NCBI GenBank assembly: GCA_049997955.1
Contig: JAEBDY010000026.1
Span: 14,500 to 78,499 of the forward strand
Reading direction: 5' to 3'
Length of the DNA stretch: 64,000 bases
DNA from: Umezawaea sp049997955
GTDB taxonomy: Bacteria > Actinomycetota > Actinomycetes > Mycobacteriales > Pseudonocardiaceae
Part shown: one piece after another, positions 16,001 to 25,064 of the stretch
Layout of the letters: each line of letters starts with the position of its first letter
How positions within the stretch are numbered: the stretch's first letter is position 1
Notes under the pieces: generated by a model
What the model saw: only the letters and a program-made list of their open reading frames with translations
Told to the model about the DNA's origin: nothing
Database searches by the model: none
Program-made: the position numbers and the translations under genes

Positions 16001-17026
16001 GTGAACAAGAGACGATCCGACGTTGTGACCCTCAGCGACGTGGCCAGGCTGGCAGGCGTCTCGATCGCCACCGCCTCGAAGGCGCTCAACGACCGCGCCG
16101 AGGTCGCGCCCGCCACCCGCGACCGCGTGCTGCGCTCGGCGGCCGAACTCTCGTTCCAGCCGAACGCGCTCGCCAGGGGGCTGATCTCCGGACGCACCCG
16201 CACCATCGGGCTGCTCACCGACGAGCTCGCCGGGCGCTTCTCCATCCCGATCCTGCTCGGCGCGGAGAACGCGCTGGCGAACGAGCAGATGTCCGTGCTG
16301 CTCTGCGACGCCCGCGGCGACGCCATCCGCCGCCAGCACTACATCCGCACCCTGCTGGCCCGGCAGGTCGACGGCTTCATCATCCTCGGCGACAGCAATG
16401 ACCTCCGCCCCTCGCTCACCCGCGACATCCCGGTTCCGGTCGTCTACGTCTACTGCGAGTCCACCGATCCCGACGACTTCTCCGTGCTCGCCGACGACGA
16501 GGGCGGAGCCCGGCTCGCCGCCGAACACCTGGTGTCGTTGCGGCGCAGGCACATCGGCCACATCACCGGCCCGCAGTCCTACCGGGCCGCGCGCGACCGC
16601 GTCACCGGGCTGACGGACGTGCTGGCCGAGCACGGCCTCGCCCTCGCGGGCGGCGCGCCGCTGCACGGCGAGTGGTCGCAGCGCTGGGGCAGGCAGGCCG
16701 CCCGGATGCTGCTCGCCACCAGCCCCGAGGTGGACGCGATCTTCTGCGGCAACGACCAGATCGCGACCGGCGTCGCCGACACCCTCACCGACCTCGGCCG
16801 GAGCATCCCCCACGACGTCGCCGTCGTCGGCTACGACAACTGGGAGATCTTCGCCGCCGACTGCAGACCCCCGCTCACCACCGTCGACCTCAACCTGGAA
16901 CAGCTGGGCACGACGGCCGCCACCCACCTGTTCGCCGCACTCGACGGGCAGACCCGCTCCGGCGTCGTCCGCCAACCCTGCAGGCTCGTCGTCCGCGACT
17001 CCACCGCACCACTCCCCTCCCGGTGA
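16001..17026 (+). CDS. LacI-family transcriptional repressor of the arabinan locus
   Basis: A 341-residue regulator. GTG 16001 lies 7 bases after AAAGG and gives VNKRRSDVVTLSDVARLAGV, the classic LacI helix-turn-helix start. The HTH continues with SIATASKALNDRAEV, and a hinge helix follows (QPNALARGLISG). The rest is a periplasmic-binding-protein-like sensor domain ending with GYDNWEIFAADCRPPLTTV. It faces away from the arabinan genes, with the palindrome at 15836-15849 between them. It probably releases DNA on binding an arabinose-containing sugar. Confidence 0.9.
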   Translation: MNKRRSDVVTLSDVARLAGVSIATASKALNDRAEVAPATRDRVLRSAAELSFQPNALARGLISGRTRTIGLLTDELAGRFSIPILLGAENALANEQMSVLLCDARGDAIRRQHYIRTLLARQVDGFIILGDSNDLRPSLTRDIPVPVVYVYCESTDPDDFSVLADDEGGARLAAEHLVSLRRRHIGHITGPQSYRAARDRVTGLTDVLAEHGLALAGGAPLHGEWSQRWGRQAARMLLATSPEVDAIFCGNDQIATGVADTLTDLGRSIPHDVAVVGYDNWEIFAADCRPPLTTVDLNLEQLGTTAATHLFAALDGQTRSGVVRQPCRLVVRDSTAPLPSR

Positions 17027-17043
17027 GTGGTGCGGTGGAGTCG
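16996..17043 (+). terminator. Perfect 19-bp hairpin overlapping the LacI stop
   Basis: 16996-17014 pairs perfectly with 17025-17043 around a 10-base loop. The left arm encodes the last residues of the repressor and the stop codon reaches into the right arm. Confidence 0.85.
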
Positions 17044-17181
17044 TCGCACGACGTCCGGAGGTCGAACGAGTCGGAACAGGGCCGGGCACGGTCGGTCCAC
17101 TGTGGACTTCTCCGACCACGCGGCGCCGCGTCGACGTGGGACAGCGGCCCTGCCCGTCGAGTCCGCTCCTCGCGGCCTGGA

Positions 17182-18921
17182 TCAGGTGAGCGCGAGATCA
17201 GAGGAGGGGAACGTGCCGTGGCCCGGGTTGACGTCGACCTCGCCGGCGCGGCCGTCGCATCCCCGGTCGGGCTTGAACGCCAGGTAGGTTCCCGCCGAGC
17301 AGGCGATGGCGAACTCCGCGTCACCACCCACCACGACGTTGCCGGACAGGTTCGCGCCGTCCTGGACCAGGGCGTTGTCGCGCACCACGGCGTTCCCGCC
17401 GACCGTGCCGCCGTTGACCCAGCCCAGACCCTCGATCCGGGCGTTGCCGGTGACCGTCGCGCGACCCATGACCGCCGCCTTCGGACCGACGTGGACGGTG
17501 GACGCGACCGTGGCGGTGTTGGCGACCCATCCACCGCCGTTGGCGTGCCAGCGGCCGCCACCGGTCGGAGCGGGTTTGACGTGGCCCGCTTCGAAACCGG
17601 ACGGAGTGGCACCGGAGACGCGGAACTCGTAGGGGTAGCGGCGCGCCTTGTCGTAGCCGTCGAGGAAGGCGTAGCGGGGCACGGTGTTCGGTGCGCCGGC
17701 GACCACCAGCCAGACCTCGCGCTCACCGGGTTGGAGCTGGAAGGTGATCTGGCCGTCGACCCCGACCGTCACCGGTGAGTAGCGGGGCACGCCGTTGCGG
17801 ACCGCGACCAGGCCGAACGCCCAGCCGCTCGCGCCGGTCTCGGCATGGCCCTTGACGCGGACCTTCACCAGCGCGCCGTCGGAAGCGGCCGTGAGCTTGA
17901 CCTTGTTGAAGCCGTAGTCCGACGGTGCGACTCGGGTGTTCATCCGGAAGTGGCCGGCCGCGAGGTCGACCGGTTCGACCGAGCCGCCGTTGTAGGCCTT
18001 GAGGAAGCCGGAACCGTAGACGTTGTCGAGGAACGGCACGAGGGTGGCGCGGTTGCCGAAGTCCCAGGTGACGTTGCGCGTGGCGTACTCGCCGATGCGC
18101 CGGTTCAGCTCAGCCTGGGTGATGCCGGACAGACGCCGGTAGACCTCCAGCGGGTGCTCGTCGGTGCGCGCCTCGTTCCAGATGCGGTTGAACATCGCGA
18201 GGCCGTCCCGGTCCTTGACGTACTGCATCAGCATCCAGTTGCCGTAGTGGTGACGGCTGGAACTCCAGTACAGGTTCTCCGACCTCAACCACCGGGTCAG
18301 GTCACCCGCCGCGGTCGTGGGCAGCGCCTGCATCGCCATGAACTCCGCACCGGTCTCCCAGAACGTGCCCGCGTACGGCGCGGTGAGCCCGTACCCCGGA
18401 CGTCCCATGGAGGTGTACGCCTGGAACACGTGGCCCAGCTCGTGCGCCAGCCCCCACGAACCGGGTAGCGCCGCGCCCGGTGCGACGTTGATGATCCCGA
18501 CCCGTCCGTCCACCGACCCACCCGTCGCCCACGCGTCCAACGCGGTGCGGTTCCACGTGCGGGTCACGATGACGATGATCTTGTGTTGCGCCAGCAGCCC
18601 GGTCTCCGGCGTGAACCGCATCGTGTTCACGTAGAACGAGTACAGGTTCTCCAGCTGCGTGATGACGCTGTTGGGATCGAAGTTGTACGGCGAGGGCGCG
18701 GAAACCGGATTGGTGCCGGACCGCTCCCCCCACAGCAGGATGAAGTTGGTCGATTCACGGGTGCGCTCGGACGCCCAGGGCACCTCACCGGTCTGCGTCC
18801 ACCTCGCTGGGAGGTAGACCGACTTCGCCACCGCTTGCGCGGTCGTGGCTTGCACCACTCCCGCGGCCATCACCACCACCATCACCATCGCGAACCGTTT
18901 CAGCAGTTCAGCTGCTTTCAT
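17182..18921 (-). CDS. Secreted HExxH protein (DUF6055-like) with hexapeptide-repeat tail
   Basis: A 579-residue exported protein starting MKAAELLKRFAMVMVVVMAA with a signal peptide ending near AQA. Residues 40-340 hold a possible zinc-protease core: HELGHVFQ (His160, Glu161, His164) followed by ETGAEFMAMQAL, whose Glu could be a third ligand. A beta-rich middle domain covers about 340-480. The last 100 residues show hexapeptide repeats of a left-handed beta-helix (VANTATVASTVHVGPKAAV, then TVTGNARIEG and NAVVRDNALVQDGANLSG). The start has only a weak AAGG. It is divergent from the cellulase gene across 457 bases that carry CebR-type boxes. Enzymatic activity is not proven by the sequence. 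Confidence 0.7.
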   Translation of the reverse strand: MKAAELLKRFAMVMVVVMAAGVVQATTAQAVAKSVYLPARWTQTGEVPWASERTRESTNFILLWGERSGTNPVSAPSPYNFDPNSVITQLENLYSFYVNTMRFTPETGLLAQHKIIVIVTRTWNRTALDAWATGGSVDGRVGIINVAPGAALPGSWGLAHELGHVFQAYTSMGRPGYGLTAPYAGTFWETGAEFMAMQALPTTAAGDLTRWLRSENLYWSSSRHHYGNWMLMQYVKDRDGLAMFNRIWNEARTDEHPLEVYRRLSGITQAELNRRIGEYATRNVTWDFGNRATLVPFLDNVYGSGFLKAYNGGSVEPVDLAAGHFRMNTRVAPSDYGFNKVKLTAASDGALVKVRVKGHAETGASGWAFGLVAVRNGVPRYSPVTVGVDGQITFQLQPGEREVWLVVAGAPNTVPRYAFLDGYDKARRYPYEFRVSGATPSGFEAGHVKPAPTGGGRWHANGGGWVANTATVASTVHVGPKAAVMGRATVTGNARIEGLGWVNGGTVGGNAVVRDNALVQDGANLSGNVVVGGDAEFAIACSAGTYLAFKPDRGCDGRAGEVDVNPGHGTFPSSDLALT

Positions 18922-19108
18922 GGTCTTGGTGCGCCTTTCTACTTGCGTGGCAACGATTGGCGGCGGATCGGTGCGGTGCGGAAACGCTCCTGCGAGGAGG
19001 GTGATCGCCGAAACCCTTTTCGGCAAGACCTTCGCCGAGCTTCGACGAATCGAGTCGAACGGCGCGGTCCATTCGATTCGAACACCCGAAACCGCGGGAA
19101 TCCAGGCC

Positions 19109-19122
19109 ACGAAAGCGCTCCC
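19109..19122. promoter_or_regulatory. Degenerate CebR-type half site
   Basis: CGAAAGCGCTCCCG keeps the core and one arm of the 14-base CebR box (10 of 14). It lies nearer the HExxH gene than the other sites and may act on that leftward promoter. Confidence 0.35.
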
Positions 19123-19296
19123 GGCGGTGCAGATGACGATGTCGCCCGGATGATCGTCCATCCGGACCACTCCAGAAAATAGTCGGTGACTCACGGCTAC
19201 CGTCCACAAAGGAATTGGGCTGGACGGAGGGCGGGGCTTGATCTGTCCGAGTGAATGAAACGTCGTCGGGGCGCGCGGTGATTGACAGCTCCCTCT

Positions 19297-19310
19297 TGGG
19301 AGCGCAACGG
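19297..19310. promoter_or_regulatory. Degenerate CebR-type half site
   Basis: TGGGAGCGCAACGG keeps the left arm and core of the CebR box. It sits 13 bases before the perfect box and 9 bases after a TTGACA hexamer. Confidence 0.35.
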
Positions 19311-19323
19311 TACGCACATCTTC

Positions 19324-19337
19324 TGGGAGCGCTCCCA
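19324..19337. promoter_or_regulatory. Perfect CebR box upstream of the cellulase gene
   Basis: TGGGAGCGCTCCCA is a perfect 14-base palindrome identical to the operator of the cellobiose-responsive LacI-family repressor CebR of Streptomyces. It lies 41 bases before the GH5 start, where binding would block transcription until cello-oligosaccharide is present. Confidence 0.85.
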
Positions 19338-19378
19338 GACATCGTTGGCCCTTGGATTCTTCGCACAAAGGAGTGCCG

Positions 19379-20878
19379 ATGTTGGGTAGAACCGTGCGGC
19401 GACGCGCTGTGCTCGCCGTGATGGGGTCCGCGATGTCGCTCGTGTGCGCCGCCCTGGTGGCTTCCACGGGTTCGTACGCGAGCAGCGCCTCGGCCACCTT
19501 CGCCTGCAAGGTGGACTACGCCACCAAGGACTGGGGTTCGGGCTTCGGCGCCACCGTGACGATCGGCAACCTCGGCGCGGTGCCGGTCACCGGGTGGACG
19601 CTGACCTACTCCCACACCGGGAGCCAGGCCTTGCAGCAGGGCTGGAACGGTGTCTGGTCCCAGGCGGGCAAGCGGGTCACCGTCACCAACACGACCTGGA
19701 ACGCGACCATCCCCGCGAACGGAAGCGTCAGCGCGGGCGCCAACTTCTCCTACAGCGGCGCCAACACCGCCCCGACGGACTTCGCGGTCAACGGCGCCGC
19801 CTGCACCGGCACTCCCCCGACGACCACCACCACGACGACCACGACCGGGCCACCACCGACCTCCGCTCCGTCGCTGAAGGTGTCGGGGAACAAGCTGGTC
19901 ACGGCGAGCGGGGCGCCTTACCGGTTGCTCGGCGTCAACCGCGCCAGCGGCGAGTTCGCGTGCGTGCAGGGCAAGGGCATGTGGGACGGCGGCCCGGTGG
20001 ACCAAGCCTCGGTGAACGCGATGAAGGCGTGGAACGTCCGCTCGGTGCGGATACCGCTGAACGAGGACTGCTGGCTTGGTCTGTCCGGCTCGCCGAGCGG
20101 CCCGGTCTACCAGCAGGCGGTGAAGGACTACGCGAACCTGTTGGTGGCCAACGGGATCAACCCGATCCTGGACCTGCACTGGACCCGCGGCCTGTACACC
20201 GGCACCACCTCGGCCTGCTCGGACGTCGCCGCGACCTGCCAGAAGCCGATGCCGAGCATGCAGTACACGCCGACGTTCTGGACTCAGGTGGCCACCGCGT
20301 TCAAGGGCTCGAACGCGGTCGTGTTCGACCTGTTCAACGAGCCCTACCCGGACGCGGCGAACAACTGGTCGGACATGGCGGCCGCGTGGCGCTGCCTGCG
20401 CGACGGCGGCACCTGCACCGGCTTCGACTACGAGGTCGCGGGCATGCAGGACCTGCTCGACGCGGTGCGCGCGACCGGCGCGACCAACGTGGTCATGTCC
20501 GGCGGGTTGACCTGGACCAACGACCTGAGCCAGTGGCTGGCCCACAAGCCGAGCGACCCGACCGGCAACCTGATGGCGTCGTGGCACTCCTACAACTTCA
20601 ACGCCTGCGTGACCGCGGCCTGCTGGGACAGCCAGATCGGCGCGGTGGCCGCGCAGGTGCCGGTGCACGCCGGTGAGATCGGCCAGGACACGTGCGCGCA
20701 CGACTACATCGACCAGGTGATGACCTGGCTCGACGCGCACCGCCTCGGCTACACCGCCTGGACCTGGAACCCCTGGGGCTGCACCCAGGGCAACGTGCTC
20801 ATCCAGGACTACAACGGCACGCCGAGCGCAGGCTACGGCGAAGGCTTCCGCGCGCACCTGCTCGCCGTCACCCCGTAG
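19379..20878 (+). CDS. Secreted GH5 endoglucanase with N-terminal CBM2
   Basis: A 499-residue cellulase. ATG 19379 lies 6 bases after AAAGGAG. A signal peptide (residues 1-36) is followed by a CBM2 cellulose-binding domain (about 37-140) with the surface tryptophans of VTGWTLTY and TWNATIPA. A PPTTTTTTTTTGPPP linker leads to the GH5 barrel (about 160-499). The acid/base Glu321 lies in FDLFNEPYP and the probable nucleophile Glu433 in VHAGEIGQD. The CBM at the N-terminal side is less usual than at the C-terminus. It is the first of two genes encoding CBM2 proteins, under a CebR box, and acts outside the cell on cellulose or related beta-glucans. Confidence 0.92.
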   Translation: MLGRTVRRRAVLAVMGSAMSLVCAALVASTGSYASSASATFACKVDYATKDWGSGFGATVTIGNLGAVPVTGWTLTYSHTGSQALQQGWNGVWSQAGKRVTVTNTTWNATIPANGSVSAGANFSYSGANTAPTDFAVNGAACTGTPPTTTTTTTTTGPPPTSAPSLKVSGNKLVTASGAPYRLLGVNRASGEFACVQGKGMWDGGPVDQASVNAMKAWNVRSVRIPLNEDCWLGLSGSPSGPVYQQAVKDYANLLVANGINPILDLHWTRGLYTGTTSACSDVAATCQKPMPSMQYTPTFWTQVATAFKGSNAVVFDLFNEPYPDAANNWSDMAAAWRCLRDGGTCTGFDYEVAGMQDLLDAVRATGATNVVMSGGLTWTNDLSQWLAHKPSDPTGNLMASWHSYNFNACVTAACWDSQIGAVAAQVPVHAGEIGQDTCAHDYIDQVMTWLDAHRLGYTAWTWNPWGCTQGNVLIQDYNGTPSAGYGEGFRAHLLAVTP

Positions 20879-20944
20879 TCACCCCGGCACGGCTCGGCCT
20901 GCCGTCCACCAGCGGCGGGCCGAGCCTCCACAAAGGACACGACA

Positions 20945-22042
20945 ATGCACCGAAAGCCCTTCCGCCACAGCTTCATCGTCCCCTTGCTCGCCGCGCTCAC
21001 GGCAGCGCTCACCTTCTCGGTGACCGTGCCCGCGCTTTCGATGTCCGCGCCCGAATCCTCGGCGGCGGCCCCGATTCGGATCATGCCGTTGGGCGACTCC
21101 ATCACCGCGGGCCCCGGCTGCTGGCGCGCCCTGCTCTGGGACCAGTTGCAGCGCAACGGGTACACCGACATCGACTTCGTCGGTTCCCAGCCGGGCGGCG
21201 GGTGTTCCGTGCCGCACGACGGCGATCACGAGGGGCACGGCGGCTTCTCCGCCACCGGCATCGCCGATCAGAACCAGCTGCCGCCCTGGTTGGCGGCGGC
21301 CCGGCCCGACGTGGTCCTGATGCACCTGGGCACCAACGACATGTGGGGCGGCCACATCCCGCTCGACACCGTCCTGGCCGCCTACACCAAGCTCGTCGAC
21401 CAGATGCGGGCGAACAACCCGGCCATGAAGATCCTGGTCGCGAAGATCATCCCGATGGAACCCGGCGGCTGCGCCGACTGCCCCCAACGGGTGGTGGCGC
21501 TCAACAACGCGATCCCCGGCTGGGCGGCCGGGAAGAGCACCGCGCGATCACCGATCACCGTCGTCGACCAGTGGACCGGGTTCAACGCCGCCACCGACAC
21601 CAACGACGGGGTGCACCCGATCGACTCCGGCTTCCGGAAGATGGCCGACCGCTGGTATCCCGCCGTCGCCACGGCCCTCACCGGCACAACGCCTCCCACG
21701 ACCACCACGACCACCACGACGACCACTCCACCGACCACCGGAGGCTGCACGGCGACCTACCGCGTGGCCAACCAGTGGGGTGGCGGATTCCAGGGCGAGG
21801 TGACCGTGCGCAACACCAGGGCGACCCCGACCTCGGCCTGGACCGCCACGGTGCGCTTCGCCAACGGGCAGCAGCTCACCCAGGCCTGGAACGCCGCCGC
21901 CACCCAGAACGGACCGACGATGACCGCGCGCAACGCGGACTGGAACGGGAGCCTGGCCCCTGGCGCCTCCGCGGGATTCGGCTTCCAGGCGAGCTGGACG
22001 GGGACCAACGCCCCACCTGCGGTCGACTGCACCGTGAGCTGA
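20945..22042 (+). CDS. Secreted SGNH/GDSL esterase with C-terminal CBM2
   Basis: A 365-residue exported esterase, resembling CE3-type acetylxylan esterases. Block I GDSITAG carries the nucleophile Ser, GTNDMWG is block III, and NDGVHPID holds the catalytic Asp and His. A signal peptide spans about residues 1-40. The SGNH domain ends near 245, then a Thr-only run in a PPTTTTTTTTTTPPTT linker joins a CBM2 domain (CTATYRVANQWGGGFQG to the C-terminus). AAAGGA lies 7 bases before ATG. The 66-base gap after the cellulase gene contains a 9-bp hairpin (20891-20899 with 20918-20926) that may trim rather than end the transcript. Likely role: deacetylation of hemicellulose bound with cellulose. Confidence 0.85.
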   Translation: MHRKPFRHSFIVPLLAALTAALTFSVTVPALSMSAPESSAAAPIRIMPLGDSITAGPGCWRALLWDQLQRNGYTDIDFVGSQPGGGCSVPHDGDHEGHGGFSATGIADQNQLPPWLAAARPDVVLMHLGTNDMWGGHIPLDTVLAAYTKLVDQMRANNPAMKILVAKIIPMEPGGCADCPQRVVALNNAIPGWAAGKSTARSPITVVDQWTGFNAATDTNDGVHPIDSGFRKMADRWYPAVATALTGTTPPTTTTTTTTTTPPTTGGCTATYRVANQWGGGFQGEVTVRNTRATPTSAWTATVRFANGQQLTQAWNAAATQNGPTMTARNADWNGSLAPGASAGFGFQASWTGTNAPPAVDCTVS

Positions 22043-22158
22043 CACAACCCGGTGGTGCCCGTCGCCCGAGAAGCACCTCACCTCGTGTGCCACCACCGCT
22101 GGTGTGCGCTCGTCGCGTTGCCGATGACGGCATCGCGGCCCGAGGTCGTCCCTGAACC

Positions 22159-22200
22159 GGACGCCCTGATCCCGGACAACGCTCCGGGATCAGGGCGTCC
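22159..22200. terminator. Perfect 18-bp bidirectional hairpin
   Basis: 22159-22176 pairs perfectly with 22183-22200 around a 6-base loop. It lies between the rightward esterase gene and the leftward DUF885 gene, so it probably ends both transcripts. It also separates the polysaccharide part of the window from the biosynthetic part. Confidence 0.88.
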
Positions 22201-22292
22201 TGCGTCTGCTGGGTCGAAGTACCCCGAACAGTCCACAGGGACGCGGTCGATCCGGTCCACTCGCCGGGCCCGTCCAGGCGACGGCCGTGCCG

Positions 22293-23765
22293 TCAGGGGA
22301 AGGCTGTGCGGAGGGTGGCGAGACCGCAGGGACCCAAGGCCAGGGCTCGGGTGTGGAAGTCGTGGGCCGCCAGTCCGGTAGCTGCGGCTCGGTCGGCCAG
22401 GTCTCGCCAGGCCAGGGCACCCCAGGTGTAGGTCAGGGCCTGGGCGGGCCAGGCGGCGGAACGCAAGGCGGTGAAGTACAGGCTGCTCGCCGGGAACGCC
22501 GACTCGTCCGACAGGAAGGCCGCCGCGCGGTCGAGCGACCAGGGGTCGCCGGTGTCGGCCAGCGGGACGCCGGTGTGCACCGAGAGGTCGGCCAGGGCCA
22601 TGGCCGCGTTGAGGCGCAGGCCCAGGAGGTAGCCCAGGTGCTCGGCCGGAGTCGGGAGGCCTCCCGCGGCGAGCATGAGGCCCTCGGCGTGGACCGCCCA
22701 GCCCTCGGAGTTGCCCGCGACCGCCGCGTGGCTGGGCCACTCCCCCGATGCCGCACCGAGTTGCAGGTGGTGACCTGGGAGGCCCTCGTGGTGAACGGTG
22801 GTCACCTGGCTCCAGACCGGCATCGGACTGTCGGCCGACGACAGCGGCCAGACCAACCGGGCCGGGCGGGTGCCGTGGGCGGCGGGTGGGAGGTACCGGA
22901 CCGGGCCCGGTTCCAACGGGACGTGGACGTCGATCCCGCCCACGTCGACCGCGGGCACATCGCGGGCCGCGAGGGTGGCGGCGGTCTCCAGGCGGGAGGT
23001 GATCCACGCCCGCAGTTGGTCCGGACCCGTCACCTCCCAGGTCGGATCGGCGTTGTAGGCGGCGCAGGCGGCCTTGACGCCGTCGGGCGCCAGAGCCGCG
23101 CACTCGGCGCGGAGCCTGCCCAGTTCGGCGAGGAGGACTTCGCGCAGCCGCGCGAGTTCGACGTCCTCGCCGAGGTGGAACCGAGCGGCGGCGCTGTAGC
23201 GGTCCACGCCCACCCCTGGTTCGGTGCGCGCGATCGGCAGCACCTCCGCGGCCAGCACTTCGGCGAACTCGGCGTACCCCGCGCGGGCGATGGCCGCGGC
23301 GGGGGTGTCGCCGAACTCGGTCCCGCCGACCGCCCAGTGACCGGCCGCGCCGAGCACGCTCTCGACCTGGAGCCGCGCGGGCGGCACCGGGGCGGTCCGC
23401 AGTGTCTCGGCGTACCCCCGCAGCACCCCCGGCACCGCCGACAGCGAGGCCGCCAGAACGTCCGCGTCGGCATCGCGGGCCACGCTCATCAGGTGCTCGC
23501 GCAGCAGCGTTGGCGGGCTCGCGACCAGGTTCAGCTCGGCGTCGAGGAAGGCCGCCGCGTACCCGGCCTCGGCGTCGATCCGCTCGGTCACGGCGGGCGA
23601 GCCGCCAAGTGCGCGCAGCCGGTCCGCGCGCGCCGACCGTCCCGCTGGGGAGTAGTCGGTGAGCGCGCCGGGGATCACCGGGGCCCCCGCGAGCGAGGCC
23701 CGGATCGGGTCCAGTGCGGCTTGCGCGCCGGTGAAATCGGAAATCGAAACCGGTGTGGTCGTCAT
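22293..23765 (-). CDS. DUF885 family protein (putative metallopeptidase-like)
   Basis: A 490-residue cytoplasmic protein of the DUF885 family. The family signature HHEGLPGHHLQ lies at residues 325-335, and a second conserved segment SEGWAVHAEGLMLAAGG contains the downstream Glu expected for metal binding. ATG 23765 overlaps the antiporter stop (ATGA), so translation is coupled to the upstream gene. Some relatives are thought to be peptidases, but the substrate is unknown. Its position next to a transporter and the LAL regulator may place it at the edge of the biosynthetic locus, where it could act on a peptide product; this is speculation. Confidence 0.75.
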   Translation of the reverse strand: MTTTPVSISDFTGAQAALDPIRASLAGAPVIPGALTDYSPAGRSARADRLRALGGSPAVTERIDAEAGYAAAFLDAELNLVASPPTLLREHLMSVARDADADVLAASLSAVPGVLRGYAETLRTAPVPPARLQVESVLGAAGHWAVGGTEFGDTPAAAIARAGYAEFAEVLAAEVLPIARTEPGVGVDRYSAAARFHLGEDVELARLREVLLAELGRLRAECAALAPDGVKAACAAYNADPTWEVTGPDQLRAWITSRLETAATLAARDVPAVDVGGIDVHVPLEPGPVRYLPPAAHGTRPARLVWPLSSADSPMPVWSQVTTVHHEGLPGHHLQLGAASGEWPSHAAVAGNSEGWAVHAEGLMLAAGGLPTPAEHLGYLLGLRLNAAMALADLSVHTGVPLADTGDPWSLDRAAAFLSDESAFPASSLYFTALRSAAWPAQALTYTWGALAWRDLADRAAATGLAAHDFHTRALALGPCGLATLRTAFP

Positions 23766-25015
23766 GCCTTCGTCGTCTCCGCGGTCCGGGGCGCGCTCTC
23801 GCGCCGGGTCAGCCCGTTGTGCAGCGGGCCGGTCATGGCGGTGGTCACCAGCGTCATCAGCACCAACGCCAGGTACAGCGCGGGCGGGATGATCCCGGCG
23901 GTGTACGCGGCCTGCAGCACCACCAGCTCGGTCAGGCCGCGGGTGTTGAGCAGCACCCCGAGTTCCACAGCCGCCTTGGGCGGGCAGCCGCCGAGGCGGG
24001 CGCCGAGGTAGGTGCCGCCGACCTTGCCGAGCACCGCCAGCCCGGTGGCGATCCCGGTCGCCGCCCACGGCACGCCCGAGACCCCGGCGGCGAACACCCC
24101 GATGCCGGTGACGAAGAAGAACACCGGCACCAGCACCCGTCCACCTCGTGCCACCACCTCGACCGCGCGGGTCCAGGGGCCCTCGCGCCCGTCAGCGGGC
24201 AGGGCGAGGCCGAGGACCAGGGCCAGCAGGATCTCGTTCACCCCCCATGCCCTGGCCAGCACCGACAGGCCGATCGCGGCGAGTCCGATGAGGACGGTGC
24301 GGATCGCGCGCGAGCCGACGTGCGTCGGGACGTGCCGCAACACCCGGCTGAACACCGCGGCTGCCACACCCGCGCCGAGCAGGAGTGCGGTGCGACCGAG
24401 CACCGCCTGGACCGACCCGCCCGCGGCGAGCGTGATCGCCAGCGCCAGCACCGCCCAAGCCACCAGGTCGATCAGAGCGGCGGCGCTCAGCGCCAGCCTG
24501 GCCACCGGGGTTCGCAGCCGTCCGCGCTCGAGCAGGATGCGGGCCAGCACCGGCACCGCGGTGACCGTCAGCGCCACCGCGAGGGTGAGGGTGAACGCCG
24601 GGTCCGGGGCGTCGCCGCGCAGATCCGGACCCTGTCCCCGCACCCAGGCTGCCATCAGCAGCCCGGCCGCCGCGGGGAGCACCAGGGCGCCGAGCGCGGT
24701 CCACACCAGCGCACGGGCCCGCGGCGCGACGGCGCCCACCTTGAGCTCGTGGCCGACGCCGACCATGAACAGCACCAGCCCCCCGTGGGCGACGAGGTCC
24801 AGCACCTCCAGTCTGCCGCCGCCGAGCAGTGCCTCCCGCAGGCCGGAACTGCCCGCCCAGAGCAGCAGCGGCCCGGCGAGCAGGCCGAAGGCGATCTCAC
24901 CGACCACTTCGGGTTGGCGCAGCACGCGGGCCAGCCACGCGCCCAGACGCGCGGCGGCCAGCGTCGTGGCCAGCGCGACGAGCGCGAGCGCGGTCCAGCG
25001 CAGGGCGTCAGGCAT
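23762..25015 (-). CDS. CPA2-type cation/proton antiporter
   Basis: A 417-residue membrane protein with about 12 hydrophobic segments and no C-terminal nucleotide-binding domain. It has the CPA2 elements RQPEVVGEIAFGLLAGPLLL near the N-terminus and NTRGLTELVVL near the C-terminus. ATG 25015 is chosen because GGAG lies 7 bases before it; GTG 25039 has no such site. Similar antiporters occur in or near several actinomycete antibiotic clusters, where a transport or self-protection role has been proposed. It starts 49 bases after the LAL gene and overlaps the DUF885 gene. Confidence 0.85.
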   Translation of the reverse strand: MPDALRWTALALVALATTLAAARLGAWLARVLRQPEVVGEIAFGLLAGPLLLWAGSSGLREALLGGGRLEVLDLVAHGGLVLFMVGVGHELKVGAVAPRARALVWTALGALVLPAAAGLLMAAWVRGQGPDLRGDAPDPAFTLTLAVALTVTAVPVLARILLERGRLRTPVARLALSAAALIDLVAWAVLALAITLAAGGSVQAVLGRTALLLGAGVAAAVFSRVLRHVPTHVGSRAIRTVLIGLAAIGLSVLARAWGVNEILLALVLGLALPADGREGPWTRAVEVVARGGRVLVPVFFFVTGIGVFAAGVSGVPWAATGIATGLAVLGKVGGTYLGARLGGCPPKAAVELGVLLNTRGLTELVVLQAAYTAGIIPPALYLALVLMTLVTTAMTGPLHNGLTRRESAPRTAETTKA

Positions 25016-25064
25016 CGGTCGGCTCCGATCGAGGTCCACGGCAGGGGGAAGGAGAGGGCTCGGC

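Larger units (their letters stand above)
18922..19378. other. Divergent intergenic region between HExxH protein and cellulase genes
   Basis: No gene is seen here. It holds one perfect and two degenerate CebR-type boxes and a TTGACA hexamer (19282-19287) that could be the -35 element of the cellulase promoter. I could not place a convincing -10. Confidence 0.6.
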
